Below, piece by piece: positions 15,236-24,497 of a stretch of DNA of 64,000 bases. The translations under genes were made by a program, and so were the position numbers. Under the pieces are notes generated by a model. The model searched no databases. It was given only the letters and a program-made list of their open reading frames with translations, and was not told the DNA's origin. Each line of letters starts with the position of its first letter. Position 1 is the first letter of the stretch. This DNA comes from Halochromatium salexigens (GTDB lineage Bacteria; Pseudomonadota; Gammaproteobacteria; Chromatiales; Chromatiaceae). Where the stretch lies: positions 8,001-72,000 of the forward strand of contig NZ_NHSF01000059.1 in NCBI RefSeq assembly GCF_016653295.1, written 5' to 3'.

Positions 15236-16522
15236 TCAGTCGCGATCCGGCACGAAGCTCAGCACGTTGCCATTGATGCAGTAGCGCTTGCCGGTCGGTG
15301 GTGGGCCGTCGTCGAAGACGTGGCCGAGGTGGATGCCGGAGCTGGCGCTGCGCACCTCGGTGCGGCGCATGCCATGGGAGCGGTCTTCATGGTAGGTCAA
15401 GGCCCCTTCGACCGGATTGAAGAAGCTCGGCCAGCCGCTCTTGCTCTCGAACTTGGTATCGCTGCGAAACAGCGCCGCGCCGGTGATCGGATCGACGAAG
15501 ACACCGGGGCGCTTCTCATCCAGGTGCGAGCCGCTGAAGGCGCGCTCGGTGCCTTGCTCGAAGGCGATGCGCTGCTGCTCCGGGGTCAGGATCTGGAAGC
15601 CGAGCCATTGCCAGAAGCGCGCTTTATCGCCCTTGTAGCCGGTGTAGCGCGAGATTTCCTTGCCGTCCTCGAACAGGACCATGGTCGGGGTGGCGAACAG
15701 ATCCTTCTCCAGCATCCAGCCTTCAGGTGGGCGCGGATTCAGGGTCGTGACCACTGGCACCGCTGAGGACCAGCTTTCGAGCACCTCGGCACGGAATGCC
15801 TGACAGAACGGACAGTCTTCGGCCTCGAACACGATGAGCTGGCGTTCGGCATCGAGGTCGCTGGCCTGCAGGCGATCGGCCTGCGGCTTGGCGGTCTCGC
15901 CTTGATCGGAACCAGGATAGGCGACCTCGGTGCCGCCGAGCCCACAGTAGCCATCGGGGTTCTTCGTCAGATAGTCCTGATGATAGGTTTCGGCGCGATT
16001 GTAGTGGCGCAGGGGGGCGATCTCGGTGGTGATCGGGCCGAAGCCGGCCGCGCTCAGCGCCTGCTGATAGGCGTCGCGGGTCTCGAGGGCGACGGCGCGT
16101 TGTGCCTCGTTGGAGACGTAGATCGCGCTGCGGTAGTTGCTGCCGACATCGTTGCCCTGGCGATCGCCTTGGGTCGGATTGTGGCTCTCCCAGAAGCCGA
16201 TCAGCACCCGCTCGAGGCCGACCTGCTCGGGATCGAAGGTCACCTTGACCACCTCGGCATGATTACGTGCATCGCTCTTGCCGCGCTGGATGCGCTTCTC
16301 GAGGTTGAGCACGTCGCGATAGCTGGCGCGCTCGGCATCGCCGCCGGCATAGCCGGACTCGACATCGAGCACACCTGGGATCTCGGACATGCGCTTCTCG
16401 GCGCCCCAGAAGCAGCCCATGCCGAGGACGATCGACTCGGTCGCGGCCAGGGCCTGCAGGGGCAGGGTGACGACAAGGGTGGCGAAGAGGACGGAGGTCA
16501 GACGGCGGGAAAGCGAACGCAT
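15236..16522 (-). CDS. msrAB: Exported methionine sulfoxide reductase fusion MsrA-thioredoxin-MsrB
   Basis: A 428-residue periplasmic repair enzyme that reduces both methionine sulfoxide stereoisomers. A signal peptide ends near QALAATE (residue 27). MsrA follows with catalytic Cys37 in GCFWG and a resolving Cys193 in GYCG. Residues about 222-310 form a thioredoxin-like domain with CPFC at 237-240 and TPTMVLFEDGKEI. MsrB fills about 313-428 with catalytic Cys415 in RYCIN. MsrB has no zinc CxxC pairs, and the usual resolving-Cys position in the SGWPSF block has no Cys (ESKSGWPSF), so its reductant may be the internal CPFC. The better known Neisseria PilB has the thioredoxin domain first; here it lies between the two reductases. 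Confidence 0.92.
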   Translation of the reverse strand: MRSLSRRLTSVLFATLVVTLPLQALAATESIVLGMGCFWGAEKRMSEIPGVLDVESGYAGGDAERASYRDVLNLEKRIQRGKSDARNHAEVVKVTFDPEQVGLERVLIGFWESHNPTQGDRQGNDVGSNYRSAIYVSNEAQRAVALETRDAYQQALSAAGFGPITTEIAPLRHYNRAETYHQDYLTKNPDGYCGLGGTEVAYPGSDQGETAKPQADRLQASDLDAERQLIVFEAEDCPFCQAFRAEVLESWSSAVPVVTTLNPRPPEGWMLEKDLFATPTMVLFEDGKEISRYTGYKGDKARFWQWLGFQILTPEQQRIAFEQGTERAFSGSHLDEKRPGVFVDPITGAALFRSDTKFESKSGWPSFFNPVEGALTYHEDRSHGMRRTEVRSASSGIHLGHVFDDGPPPTGKRYCINGNVLSFVPDRD

Positions 16523-16549
16523 GGGTTTGTTGGCCTGATATTGACGGAG

Positions 16550-16738
16550 CTAGCGTCTAGGACCATCGCGAGGGTGGAGTTGTTTCATCAGTGAGCTACG
16601 GAAATGGCTCGACCTTTCGAAGGAGTCCATCGCTTCAAGCTCGCCGGGAATCGGCTCCGACAACTGCCAGATCACGACCTCGATCAGCACGCCGTTATCG
16701 AACTGTTCCTTCTTTCGATAGATCGCCTTCGCGGGCAT
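16550..16738 (-). pseudogene. Truncated TumE/DUF6516-like toxin remnant
   Basis: The first 32 residues after the ATG at 16738 (MPAKAIYRKKEQF, then IEVVIWQLSEPIPG) match the usual start of TumE-type toxins (DUF6516), in which a strand with VEMVIWxLPxPVPGS is typical. After that the conserved central and C-terminal blocks (tyrosine-rich strand, NERGKGDHRH-like motif) are missing and an unrelated tail of about 30 residues follows to the stop. No HTH antitoxin partner is next to it. I read it as a decayed copy, though a genuine short gene is possible. The frame also runs upstream to 16792 into the RND gene; that part is not used. Confidence 0.45.
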
Positions 16739-16767
16739 GCTGGTCGAGCCTGTTTGCTGTCGATCGT

Positions 16768-19700
16768 TTAGCCCGTCGCAGTCCGAATCCACTCCACCCG
16801 CTTGCGCATCACCCCATAGTAGACCACCGGGATCACCACCAGCGTCAGCACCGTGGAGACGAACAGGCCAAACAGCAACGACACCGCCAGGCCCGAGAAG
16901 ATCGGGTCGCTGAGGATGAACGAAACCCCGGCCATGGTCGCCAACGCCGTGAGCACGATCGGCTTGGTACGCACCACCGCCGAGCCGATGACCGCGCGTT
17001 CCAGCGGGTCGCCGGCGCGCACCTGCTGATTGATGAAGTCCACCAGCAGGATCGAGTTGCGCACGATGATGCCGGCGAGCGCGATCATGCCGATCATCGA
17101 GGTGGCGGTGAACTGGGCACCGAGCAGCGCATGGCCGGGCAGGATGCCGATGATGGTCAGCGGGATCGGCGCCATGATGATCAGCGGCACCACATAGCTG
17201 CGGAACTGGAACACCACCAACAGATAGATCAGCACCAGCCCGAAGGCATAGGCAATGCCCATGTCACGGAAGGTCTCGTAGGTGACCTGCCATTCACCAT
17301 CCCATTTGATGCTGGGCTCATAGGGATTCTCCGGCTGGCGGGTGTACCACTGCGAGAGATCCGCATCAAGCTGACCGGCGATGATGAAGAGCCCGTACAG
17401 CGGACTGTCGATCTCGCCGGCCATGTTGGCGGTGACATAGACCACCGGCAGCAGATCCTTGTGGTAGATGCTGGACTCGCGCTGGCTGTCGACGACCGTG
17501 ACGATCTCCGACAGCGGCACCAGCTGGCCGCCGCGCGAGCGCACCCGCAGCGCCAGCACCTGATCCAGATCGGCCTTGTCGGCCTCGTCGTATTCGACCC
17601 GGATCGGCACCGCGTACTTGACGTTGGCGCCGTGCAGATAGGCCATGTCCTCGCCACCGAGCACGCTGGCCAGAGCCTTGGCGACGCTGGCCTGATCGAC
17701 CCCGAGCTGCGCCGCCTTGGGACGGTCGACCACGAGCACGAACTTGCGCCCTGGGTACTCCATCGAGTCATCGATATCGACGATGTCATCGGTGCCAGCG
17801 AAGACGTCGCGCACCTGCTCGGCAAGGGCCATCTGCTCGTCATAGTCGATGCCATAGATCTCGGCGACCAGCGGCGCGAACACCGGCGGTCCGGGCGGGA
17901 TCTCGACGATCTTGGCGTTACCGCCATGGCGCTCGGCGATTGCCTGCAGCGGCTCGCGCAGTCGCAGCGCGATGGCGTGGCTCTTGTCCTCGCGCTGCTC
18001 GTCGGCGACCAGATTGACCTGTAGGTCGCCCTGATGGGCCTGATCGCGCAGATAGTACTGGCGCACCAGGCCGTTGAAGTTCATCGGCGAGGCGGTGCCG
18101 GCATAGGCCTGATAGTCGGCGACCTCGGGCTGCGTCTCCAGGTAATGCCCCAGCTCTCCGAGCACGCGCGCGGTCTGCTCCAGGCTGCTGCCCTCGGGCA
18201 TGTCGAGCACGACCTGCAGCTCGCTCTTGTTGTCGAACGGCAGCATCTTCAGGATCACCATCTGACTCAGTGGGAGCAGCAGCGAGGCGCCGATCATGAG
18301 CAAGATGCCGGCCAGCAGCAGCCAACGGTTGATCAGGCCGCGTCGCCCTTCCAGGAACGGCGTGATCACCCGATCGAACAGCCATTGCAGCTTCGGATTG
18401 GCCTCGTCCTCTTCCGTTTCGTGCTTCTGATGCGCTGGTGCCGACTCGTTGCCAGCGGCGAGATGCGGGTTGGTCCCATCCTGTGGTGACGCAGCACGGC
18501 TCGGCGCGTATGACCCAGCTTGATGAGCGTGGTCGGCGAGCGCGGCATCATGGCGCCGGCCGAGCACCTGATAGGCGAGCCAGGGCGTGAGCACGAAGGC
18601 GACAGCCTGAGAGATTAGCATCCCCATCGAGGCGTTGATCGGGATCGGGCTCATGTAGGGTCCCATCAGCCCAGAGACGAAGGCCATCGGCAGCAGGGCG
18701 GCGATGACGGTGAAGGTGGCGAGGATGGTGGGGCTGCCGACCTCGTCGACCGCGCCTGGCATCAGGTCGAGCATCTTGTGCCGCCCGATGGCCATGTGGC
18801 GGATGATGTTCTCGACCACGACGATGGCATCATCGACCAGGATGCCGATCGAAAAGATGAGCGCGAACAACGACACCCGGTTGAGGGTGAAGCCATAGGC
18901 CCAGGAAGCGAATAGGGTTAACATCAGGGTGACGATGACCGCTCCGCCGACCACCAGCCCGGCGCGCCAGCCCATCGCCAGCGCCACCAAGACGATGACG
19001 GTGATCGTCGCGGAGCCCAGCTCGGTGATCAGCTTGCGCGCCTTGGCATCGGCCGTTTTCCCATCGTTGCGGGTGATGCTGACCTCGACCCCGTCGGGGA
19101 TGAAGATGCCATCGAGTTGCTTGAAGCGCGCGATGACCTGCTCGGCGACGGCCACCGCATTGGTGCCTTCCTGCTTGGCCACGGCGATGGTGACCGCCGG
19201 GGTCGTGCCGGCCAGCACTTGGCCGTCGGCGGCGGTGACCGCGTCGACACCGGAACGATCAGCGGTGCCCGCACCCGGGCCCGCGCCCATCCAGACATAG
19301 GCCTGGGGCACCTCGGGGCCGCGCTCGATGCGGGCGACTTCACGCAGATAGACCGGGCGCCCGCCGTGCATGCCGACCACCAGTTCGGCGATATCATCGA
19401 CGCTGGCGAGCATGGTCCCGGCCTGGACCCGAATCTCGCGGTTATCGGCGACGATGGCGATGTCGTCCCGACTGCTGTTGCCCGCCTGCAAGGCGCGGCT
19501 CAGGTCGCTTAGGTCGATGCCGTGCGAGGCCAGCGCCTGCGGATCGAGGATGACCCGCATCACCTGTTGCGGGGCGCCCACCGTGTAGACATCGCGGGTG
19601 CCGGCGACCCGTTTCAGTTCCTGCTCGATCGCATGCGCGACCTGCCCTAGCTCATAGGCGCCGAGCTGCTGATCCGCCGACCAGAGGGTGGCGGTGAGGA

Positions 19701-20223
19701 TGGGCACGTTGTCGATGCCCTTGGGTTTGATCAGCGGATCGCCAACGCCGAGGCCTTCGGCCAGCCAATCGGCGTTGGAATTGACCTTGCTCCACAGCCG
19801 TACGATGGCCTCGGTGCGGTCCTCGCCCACCTCGAACTGGACCGAGATCAGCGCCATCCCCGGGCGCGAGACCGAGTACACATGCTTGACGCCCTGGATC
19901 TCGGAGAGCACCTGCTCGGCCGGGCCGGCGACCAGGTGTTCGACCTCGCTCGCCGAGGCACCGGGGAAGGGGATGAAGACGTCGGCGAAGGTGACGTTGA
20001 TCTGTGGCTCTTCCTCGCGCGGCGTCATGAGGATCGCGAACAGCCCGAGCAGGAGGCCCACCAGCGCCAGCAGCGGCGTGATCTTGGCATCCTGAAAGCG
20101 TTGCGCGATGCGCCCGGAGATGCCAAGCGTCGTCTGCTGGCCCGGTGGAGCTGTCGCTCCGTCGGAGCTGGTGGCCTCAGTGGTTCCAGCGCTGTTCTCT
20201 GTTGTAACCTGGGACTCAGCCAT
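16768..20223 (-). CDS. RND-family efflux pump, inner-membrane subunit
   Basis: A 1151-residue proton-driven RND transporter of the AcrB/MexB superfamily with twelve predicted membrane helices and two large periplasmic loops. The proton-relay acidic pair is in [14 protein letters not shown] (helix 4), and the helix-10 region has [12 protein letters not shown]. The first 60 residues are a Ser/Thr/Ala-rich cytoplasmic tail, and a hydrophilic His/Glu/Asp-rich stretch of about 50 residues (HKHETEEDE-like) sits in the loop between helices 6 and 7. The ATG at 20223 overlaps the adaptor stop by eight bases. Substrate is unknown: drugs, dyes or lipids are all possible. No outer-membrane channel gene is adjacent. 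Confidence 0.9.
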   Translation of the reverse strand: MAESQVTTENSAGTTEATSSDGATAPPGQQTTLGISGRIAQRFQDAKITPLLALVGLLLGLFAILMTPREEEPQINVTFADVFIPFPGASASEVEHLVAGPAEQVLSEIQGVKHVYSVSRPGMALISVQFEVGEDRTEAIVRLWSKVNSNADWLAEGLGVGDPLIKPKGIDNVPILTATLWSADQQLGAYELGQVAHAIEQELKRVAGTRDVYTVGAPQQVMRVILDPQALASHGIDLSDLSRALQAGNSSRDDIAIVADNREIRVQAGTMLASVDDIAELVVGMHGGRPVYLREVARIERGPEVPQAYVWMGAGPGAGTADRSGVDAVTAADGQVLAGTTPAVTIAVAKQEGTNAVAVAEQVIARFKQLDGIFIPDGVEVSITRNDGKTADAKARKLITELGSATITVIVLVALAMGWRAGLVVGGAVIVTLMLTLFASWAYGFTLNRVSLFALIFSIGILVDDAIVVVENIIRHMAIGRHKMLDLMPGAVDEVGSPTILATFTVIAALLPMAFVSGLMGPYMSPIPINASMGMLISQAVAFVLTPWLAYQVLGRRHDAALADHAHQAGSYAPSRAASPQDGTNPHLAAGNESAPAHQKHETEEDEANPKLQWLFDRVITPFLEGRRGLINRWLLLAGILLMIGASLLLPLSQMVILKMLPFDNKSELQVVLDMPEGSSLEQTARVLGELGHYLETQPEVADYQAYAGTASPMNFNGLVRQYYLRDQAHQGDLQVNLVADEQREDKSHAIALRLREPLQAIAERHGGNAKIVEIPPGPPVFAPLVAEIYGIDYDEQMALAEQVRDVFAGTDDIVDIDDSMEYPGRKFVLVVDRPKAAQLGVDQASVAKALASVLGGEDMAYLHGANVKYAVPIRVEYDEADKADLDQVLALRVRSRGGQLVPLSEIVTVVDSQRESSIYHKDLLPVVYVTANMAGEIDSPLYGLFIIAGQLDADLSQWYTRQPENPYEPSIKWDGEWQVTYETFRDMGIAYAFGLVLIYLLVVFQFRSYVVPLIIMAPIPLTIIGILPGHALLGAQFTATSMIGMIALAGIIVRNSILLVDFINQQVRAGDPLERAVIGSAVVRTKPIVLTALATMAGVSFILSDPIFSGLAVSLLFGLFVSTVLTLVVIPVVYYGVMRKRVEWIRTATG

Positions 20224-21331
20224 CTTGGCGATCCTGGCGGTTCGCCTCCGCTTGGCGTTTGAGCGCGACACCGGCGGCGACGGGATCGAGCGCGACCCGC
20301 TCGCCTGGGCTCAGGCCGGAGAGCACGACGATCTCGCCATCGAGGCTCGAGCCGGTGCGAATCTTGCGCAGGTGGATACGGCCGTCGTCGCTGACTACAT
20401 AGGCACCGGTGACCTCGGAGCGGTAGACCACGGCGGCGCTGGGGATGGTGAGTGCCTCCTTGTCACCGGTGACGATGGCGGTCTTGACGAACATGCCGGG
20501 GAAGAGCCCCTCGGTGTTGGTCTCCAAATCGGCGCGCACCTTGAAGGTGTTCGAGCCAAGATCGGCGAACGGGAAGACCGTAATGCGGCTTGGCTCGGCG
20601 ATCTCGCCATTGGGTAGATAGATATTGATCTCGCCGCGCTCGCGCACCGCCGGGATCGCGCTCTGTGGCACATCGATGATCACCCGCAGCTCCTCCAGTG
20701 AGATCCCGCTCATCACTGGGCTGCCCGGGCTGGCCACCTCGCCAAGCTCGACATGGCGGCGGATGACGATGCCGGAGTAGGGGGCGCGAATCTGGGTGTA
20801 TTCGAGCTGCTCCTGCGCCTGCTCCAGGTTGGCTTGCGCGGCTTCGAGACGGGCCTCGGCACTCTCGAGGTCGGCCTCGGCCTGGTCCATCGCCGACTCG
20901 GAGACGTTCTGCTGCTGATAGAGCCCTTGGATACGGGCGTACTCGTCGCGCGACTGCTCGAGCTGCGCCGAGGCCGATCGCAGCTCGGCGGCCGCTTGCG
21001 CGAGCCGTGCCCGATGCTCGGTATCGCGCAGACGCACGATGACCTCGCCCTTCTCGACGAAGTCATCGACATCGTACAGGATCTCCTCGACCTGACCGCT
21101 GGTCTGCGCCGAGACCGTGGTGCGATGGATCGCCTCGACCACGCCGTCGAGGCGGTATTCCTTCGGCACGACGCGATAGCGGACCTCAGTGGTGGCGAAG
21201 GTGGTGCTGGTTGGGTCTTGGCTCGGATCGGCATCGTTTGAGCCAGCATCGGTCGCGTTGCTGATGGCGATATGCGAGAACAGCAGCAGGGCGAGGGTCG
21301 CCAGCCGCCGGAGTCTTGGGTTCGATGGCAT
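20216..21331 (-). CDS. RND periplasmic adaptor (membrane fusion protein, HlyD/AcrA type)
   Basis: A 371-residue adaptor bridging the inner-membrane pump and an outer-membrane channel. The N-terminus carries an export signal (LRRLATLALLLFSHIAISNA). The lipoyl/hairpin part is clear: VSAQTSGQVEEILYDVDDFVEKGEVIVRL, then a long coiled coil rich in Gln/Glu/Ala (about residues 105-170), then the return half IRAPYSGIVIRRHVELGE. Barrel and membrane-proximal domains follow (FPGMFVKTAIV, LSPGERVALDP). No lipobox Cys is seen. AAGGAG lies seven bases before the start. It is translationally coupled to the pump gene, so the two form one unit. Confidence 0.92.
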   Translation of the reverse strand: MPSNPRLRRLATLALLLFSHIAISNATDAGSNDADPSQDPTSTTFATTEVRYRVVPKEYRLDGVVEAIHRTTVSAQTSGQVEEILYDVDDFVEKGEVIVRLRDTEHRARLAQAAAELRSASAQLEQSRDEYARIQGLYQQQNVSESAMDQAEADLESAEARLEAAQANLEQAQEQLEYTQIRAPYSGIVIRRHVELGEVASPGSPVMSGISLEELRVIIDVPQSAIPAVRERGEINIYLPNGEIAEPSRITVFPFADLGSNTFKVRADLETNTEGLFPGMFVKTAIVTGDKEALTIPSAAVVYRSEVTGAYVVSDDGRIHLRKIRTGSSLDGEIVVLSGLSPGERVALDPVAAGVALKRQAEANRQDRQDG

Positions 21332-21348
21332 CGATGGACACTCCTTAA

Positions 21349-21364
21349 ATTAGTATTTCCTAAT
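21349..21364. promoter_or_regulatory. Inverted repeat upstream of the efflux operon, candidate operator
   Basis: ATTAG and CTAAT form a perfect inverted repeat with a six-base spacer, in an AT-rich island in otherwise G+C-rich DNA. It ends about five bases upstream of the adaptor's AAGGAG site, in the 34-base gap after the preceding gene. Position and symmetry suggest a repressor site for the pump, but no regulator gene is adjacent, so the binding protein is unknown. It could also just be an AT-rich promoter element. Confidence 0.35.
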
Positions 21365-21365
21365 A

Positions 21366-21632
21366 TTAAGCCAGAAGCTCGTCCGGTGTCGTCGCGCGAT
21401 TGCTCTCGAGCATGCGTTGGAAGTGCTTGGGGTCTCGTTTCAGGATGTCGACGTATTCATCCAAGAGCGTGGTCCAGTCCGGGCCGCCATGCTCTTGAAA
21501 CTTGGCCAGCGCGACTAGCAGAATTTTCGCTGCTGCGCGGAGTTCGCGTTGGTCTCCCTCGCCGTAATGCTGCACCAGTTCGGCGTAGAGGGCTTCGACA
21601 CGCTCGATTGGAGGCTGGACGTCTTTGGGCAT
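21366..21632 (-). CDS. Small hypothetical protein, 88 aa
   Basis: Not recognised. A soluble, acidic, predicted all-helical protein of 88 residues (IERVEALYAELVQHY, REL RAAAKILLVALAKF, then DEYVDILKRDPKHFQRML). No signal peptide, cysteine or known motif. Codon use matches its neighbours. It sits between the FKBP gene (47 bases upstream) and the efflux adaptor (34 bases downstream), all on the minus strand. A possible -10 element TATACT on the minus strand (21671-21676) precedes it. Whether it belongs with the pump or is a passenger cannot be told. Confidence 0.55.
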   Translation of the reverse strand: MPKDVQPPIERVEALYAELVQHYGEGDQRELRAAAKILLVALAKFQEHGGPDWTTLLDEYVDILKRDPKHFQRMLESNRATTPDELLA

Positions 21633-21679
21633 CGGCAGTTGGCCTAGCGTGCTACTGGGTTTTAGGTGCTTAGTATAAT

Positions 21680-22120
21680 TCAGAAGACATCGAGCACCTG
21701 CGCGTGGATGCGCAGTCTACGGCGCGCGAGTGGGTGATTGAAGTCGATCTCGACCTCGGTGTCGTCTGCGGTCAAGACGGTGCCGGGGGTCTCCTGTCCA
21801 CCCGGGGTTTGGAACTGGATGACCTGGCCCGGCTCGAGCATGAATCCCTTTGGTAGATCACTGCGCGGAACCCGATGCTTCAGCGCCCCATCCGGGGTGC
21901 CGAAGAGCGCGGCGCCATCGGCTAGCATCTGCTCGTTGGCGCCGGGCTCTAAATCGACCAATAGGCTCTCAAGGCCGGATGCGAGCGTGCCATCGCCCAT
22001 CCGGAAACGAATCGGTTCGTCGCCGAAGCTTGATAAGACTTCGGTGCCGTCATCGAGATAGACCGCGAGATGGAGGGTAACCTGTCTGCCCGGACCGATC
22101 TTGACGATGTTGGTATTCAA
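21680..22120 (-). CDS. fkpB: SlpA/FkpB-type FKBP peptidyl-prolyl isomerase
   Basis: A roughly 146-residue FKBP-fold isomerase of the SlpA branch, with an inserted chaperone flap. Diagnostic pieces are TLHLAVYLDDGTEVLSSF, PIRFRMGDGTL near residue 40, LEPGANEQMLADGAALFG, and the C-terminal VEIDFNHPLARRRLRI (the family's D-x-NHPLAG pattern, with Arg for Gly). The long frame extends to 22312, but homology starts at the TTG at 22120 (LNTNIVKIGPG), giving the usual length of about 149; GAGG lies roughly ten bases upstream. In many gammaproteobacteria this gene neighbours ispH; here it is divergent from leuC. Confidence 0.85.
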   Translation of the reverse strand: MNTNIVKIGPGRQVTLHLAVYLDDGTEVLSSFGDEPIRFRMGDGTLASGLESLLVDLEPGANEQMLADGAALFGTPDGALKHRVPRSDLPKGFMLEPGQVIQFQTPGGQETPGTVLTADDTEVEIDFNHPLARRRLRIHAQVLDVF

Positions 22121-22281
22121 GCGTGGGAGGCCTCGCGTCTGTTTGCGACTCAGCTCAGTATGCCGCTCTTCGCGCAGCCATGTCTTGCGCCAATCGCGGG
22201 TGACTGTGTAACGCACGCATTGAGCCTTTCGCGCCGGCGGTTTATCCTGCACGGCTTCTTTTTCGATCGGAGCAACGCCCG

Positions 22282-23700
22282 ATGGCGGCTCAAACCAACC
22301 CACCAAGAACACTTTTCGACAAGATTTGGGATGACCACATCGTGCGCACGGACGAGCACGACACCGCGTTGCTGTACATCGACCGCCAGCTGGTGCATGA
22401 GGTGACCTCGCCGCAGGCCTTCGAGGGGCTCAGGCTCGCCGGCCGCAAGCCGCGCCGCCCTGAGGCCAACCTGGCGGTGCCGGATCACAACGTGCCGACC
22501 AGCGATCGGCATCTCGGCATCGTCGATCCGATCTCGCGGCTGCAGGTCGAGACGCTCGAGGCCAACTGTCGCGAGTTTGGCATCCAACTCTTTGCCATGG
22601 GTGATCCCCGCCAGGGCATCGTGCACGTGATCGGTCCCGAGCAGGGTCTCACGCAGCCTGGTATGACCGTCGTCTGCGGCGACAGCCATACCTCGACCCA
22701 CGGCGCCTTCGGCGCGCTCGCGTTCGGCGTCGGCACCTCCGAGGTCGAGCATGTGCTGGCCACCCAGTGCCTGCTGCAGCGCAAGCCCAAGAGCATGCTG
22801 GTCAGCGTGGATGGCGAGCTTGGTCGTGGCATCACCGCCAAGGACGTCGTGCTGGCGATCATCGGCGAGATCGGCACCGCTGGCGGCACCGGCCATGTGA
22901 TCGAGTACGCCGGCGATGCGATCCAGGCGCTGAGCATGGAAGGCCGGATGACGGTCTGCAATATGAGCATCGAGGCCGGCGCGCGCGCCGGGTTGATCGG
23001 TATCGACGAGAAGACCATCGACTATCTGCGCGATCGCCCGCGGTCACCGAAGGGCGAAGTCTTTGAACAGGCGGCCGACTACTGGCGCTCGCTGAACAGC
23101 GATCCTGGCGCCGAGTACGACCGCGTGGTGCGCATCGATGCGGCCAATATTCGCCCGCAGGTGACCTGGGGTACCTCGCCTGAAATGGTGGTGCCAGTGG
23201 ACAGCGAGGTTCCGAATCCGGATGCGGTGGCCGATCCGGTCAAGGCTGGCAGTTATCGCCATGCGCTGACCTACATGGGCCTAGAGCCGCTTACGCCGAT
23301 CGCCGAAATCGGTATCGACAAGGTCTTCATCGGCTCCTGCACCAACGGTCGCATCGAGGACCTGCGCGCGGCGGCCGAGGTCGCCAAGGGGCGCCATGTC
23401 GCCGATTCGGTCATGCTGGCGATGGTGGTGCCGGGCTCGGGTCTGGTCAAGCAGCAGGCCGAGGCCGAGGGGCTCGACCGCATCTTCATCGACGCCGGTT
23501 TCGAGTGGCGCGATCCGGGCTGCTCGATGTGTCTGGCGATGAACGCCGATCGGCTTGAAGCCGGGGAACGTTGCGCCGCAACCAGCAATCGGAATTTCGA
23601 GGGCCGCCAGGGGCAAGGCGGACGTACCCATCTGGTCAGTCCAGCGATGGCCGCCGCGGCCGCCGTCGCCGGGCGCTTCGTCGACGTGCGGGAGTTTTAG
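22282..23700 (+). CDS. leuC: 3-isopropylmalate dehydratase large subunit
   Basis: Large subunit of the aconitase-like enzyme that isomerises 2- to 3-isopropylmalate in leucine synthesis. At 472 residues it has the family length. The three iron-sulfur cluster cysteines are visible: one in [12 protein letters not shown] near residue 353 and two in CSMCLAMN near residues 414 and 417. PDHNVPT and [14 protein letters not shown] are active-site blocks. The ATG at 22282 precedes [12 protein letters not shown], the usual opening. leuD follows with no gap. leuA is not in the window. Confidence 0.97.
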   Translation: MAAQTNPPRTLFDKIWDDHIVRTDEHDTALLYIDRQLVHEVTSPQAFEGLRLAGRKPRRPEANLAVPDHNVPTSDRHLGIVDPISRLQVETLEANCREFGIQLFAMGDPRQGIVHVIGPEQGLTQPGMTVVCGDSHTSTHGAFGALAFGVGTSEVEHVLATQCLLQRKPKSMLVSVDGELGRGITAKDVVLAIIGEIGTAGGTGHVIEYAGDAIQALSMEGRMTVCNMSIEAGARAGLIGIDEKTIDYLRDRPRSPKGEVFEQAADYWRSLNSDPGAEYDRVVRIDAANIRPQVTWGTSPEMVVPVDSEVPNPDAVADPVKAGSYRHALTYMGLEPLTPIAEIGIDKVFIGSCTNGRIEDLRAAAEVAKGRHVADSVMLAMVVPGSGLVKQQAEAEGLDRIFIDAGFEWRDPGCSMCLAMNADRLEAGERCAATSNRNFEGRQGQGGRTHLVSPAMAAAAAVAGRFVDVREF

Positions 23701-24354
23701 ATGATGCAACCCTTCGAGACCTTTCGCGGTGCGGTGATGCCGCTCGATCGCGCCAATGTCGATACCGATGCGATTATCCCCAAGCAGTTCCTGAAGTCGA
23801 TCCAGCGCACCGGCTTTGGTGCGAACCTGTTCGACGAGTGGCGCTATCTGGACCACGGCGAGCCGGGGCAGGACTGCGCGGGCCGACCGCTAAACCCGGA
23901 CTTCGTGCTCAATGATCCACGCTATGGCAAGGCCAAGATTCTGCTTGCGCGGCATAACTTCGGCTGCGGTTCCTCGCGCGAGCATGCGCCCTGGGCGTTG
24001 GCCGATCATGGGTTTCGGGTGCTGATCGCACCGAGCTTCGCCGATATTTTTCGTCAGAACGCCATCAAGAACGGTCTGTTGCCGATCGTGCTCGATGAGC
24101 AGACCATCGATGCGCTGTTCGCGCTTGCGGGCGGCGCTGTTCCGCTCGAGATCGAGGTCGATCTGAAGGGACAGCGCTTGCAGCCCAGCAGCGGCGAGCC
24201 GATCGCCTTCGAGATCGATGCCTTCCATCGCCATTGCTTACTTAACGGGCTTGATGACATCGGCCTAACGCTGGAGCGCGCCGACGAGATCGCCGCCTAC
24301 GAGCAGCGGCGCCAACAGCAAGTGCCCTGGCTGTTCGCGTCGGCTGCAACCTAG
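23701..24354 (+). CDS. leuD: 3-isopropylmalate dehydratase small subunit
   Basis: Small, swivelling subunit that completes the isopropylmalate dehydratase active site with LeuC. The 217-residue protein contains [29 protein letters not shown] and [16 protein letters not shown], all standard LeuD blocks. The start ATG directly follows the leuC stop, and a second ATG comes right after it, so the two subunits are made from one message. Length matches the 200-215 of proteobacterial LeuD. Confidence 0.97.
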   Translation: MMQPFETFRGAVMPLDRANVDTDAIIPKQFLKSIQRTGFGANLFDEWRYLDHGEPGQDCAGRPLNPDFVLNDPRYGKAKILLARHNFGCGSSREHAPWALADHGFRVLIAPSFADIFRQNAIKNGLLPIVLDEQTIDALFALAGGAVPLEIEVDLKGQRLQPSSGEPIAFEIDAFHRHCLLNGLDDIGLTLERADEIAAYEQRRQQQVPWLFASAAT

Positions 24355-24484
24355 CAGCTCGATCTTGCAGGCATGCACTGAGCGCCTCCGGCTGCGGATC
24401 GTCCAGCCAGGACTCCAGCGGCAAGTGGTCTAGCCTAGCAACGGAGAGCGAATCGCCAAATGGGCACTTTTTAATACACAATTT

Positions 24485-24488
24485 GGAG
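24485..24488 (+). promoter_or_regulatory. Ribosome binding site for the leuB TTG start
   Basis: GGAG lies nine bases before the TTG at 24498. That start gives [17 protein letters not shown], the normal LeuB opening; the longer frame from the TTG at 24483 would put this site inside the gene. Confidence 0.6.
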
Positions 24489-24497
24489 CGAACAGGT

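Noticed and set aside
16591-18024. 477-codon open frame opposite the RND gene
   Set aside because: Shadow of the real transporter: low complexity, His/Asp/Arg-rich, no recognisable domain.
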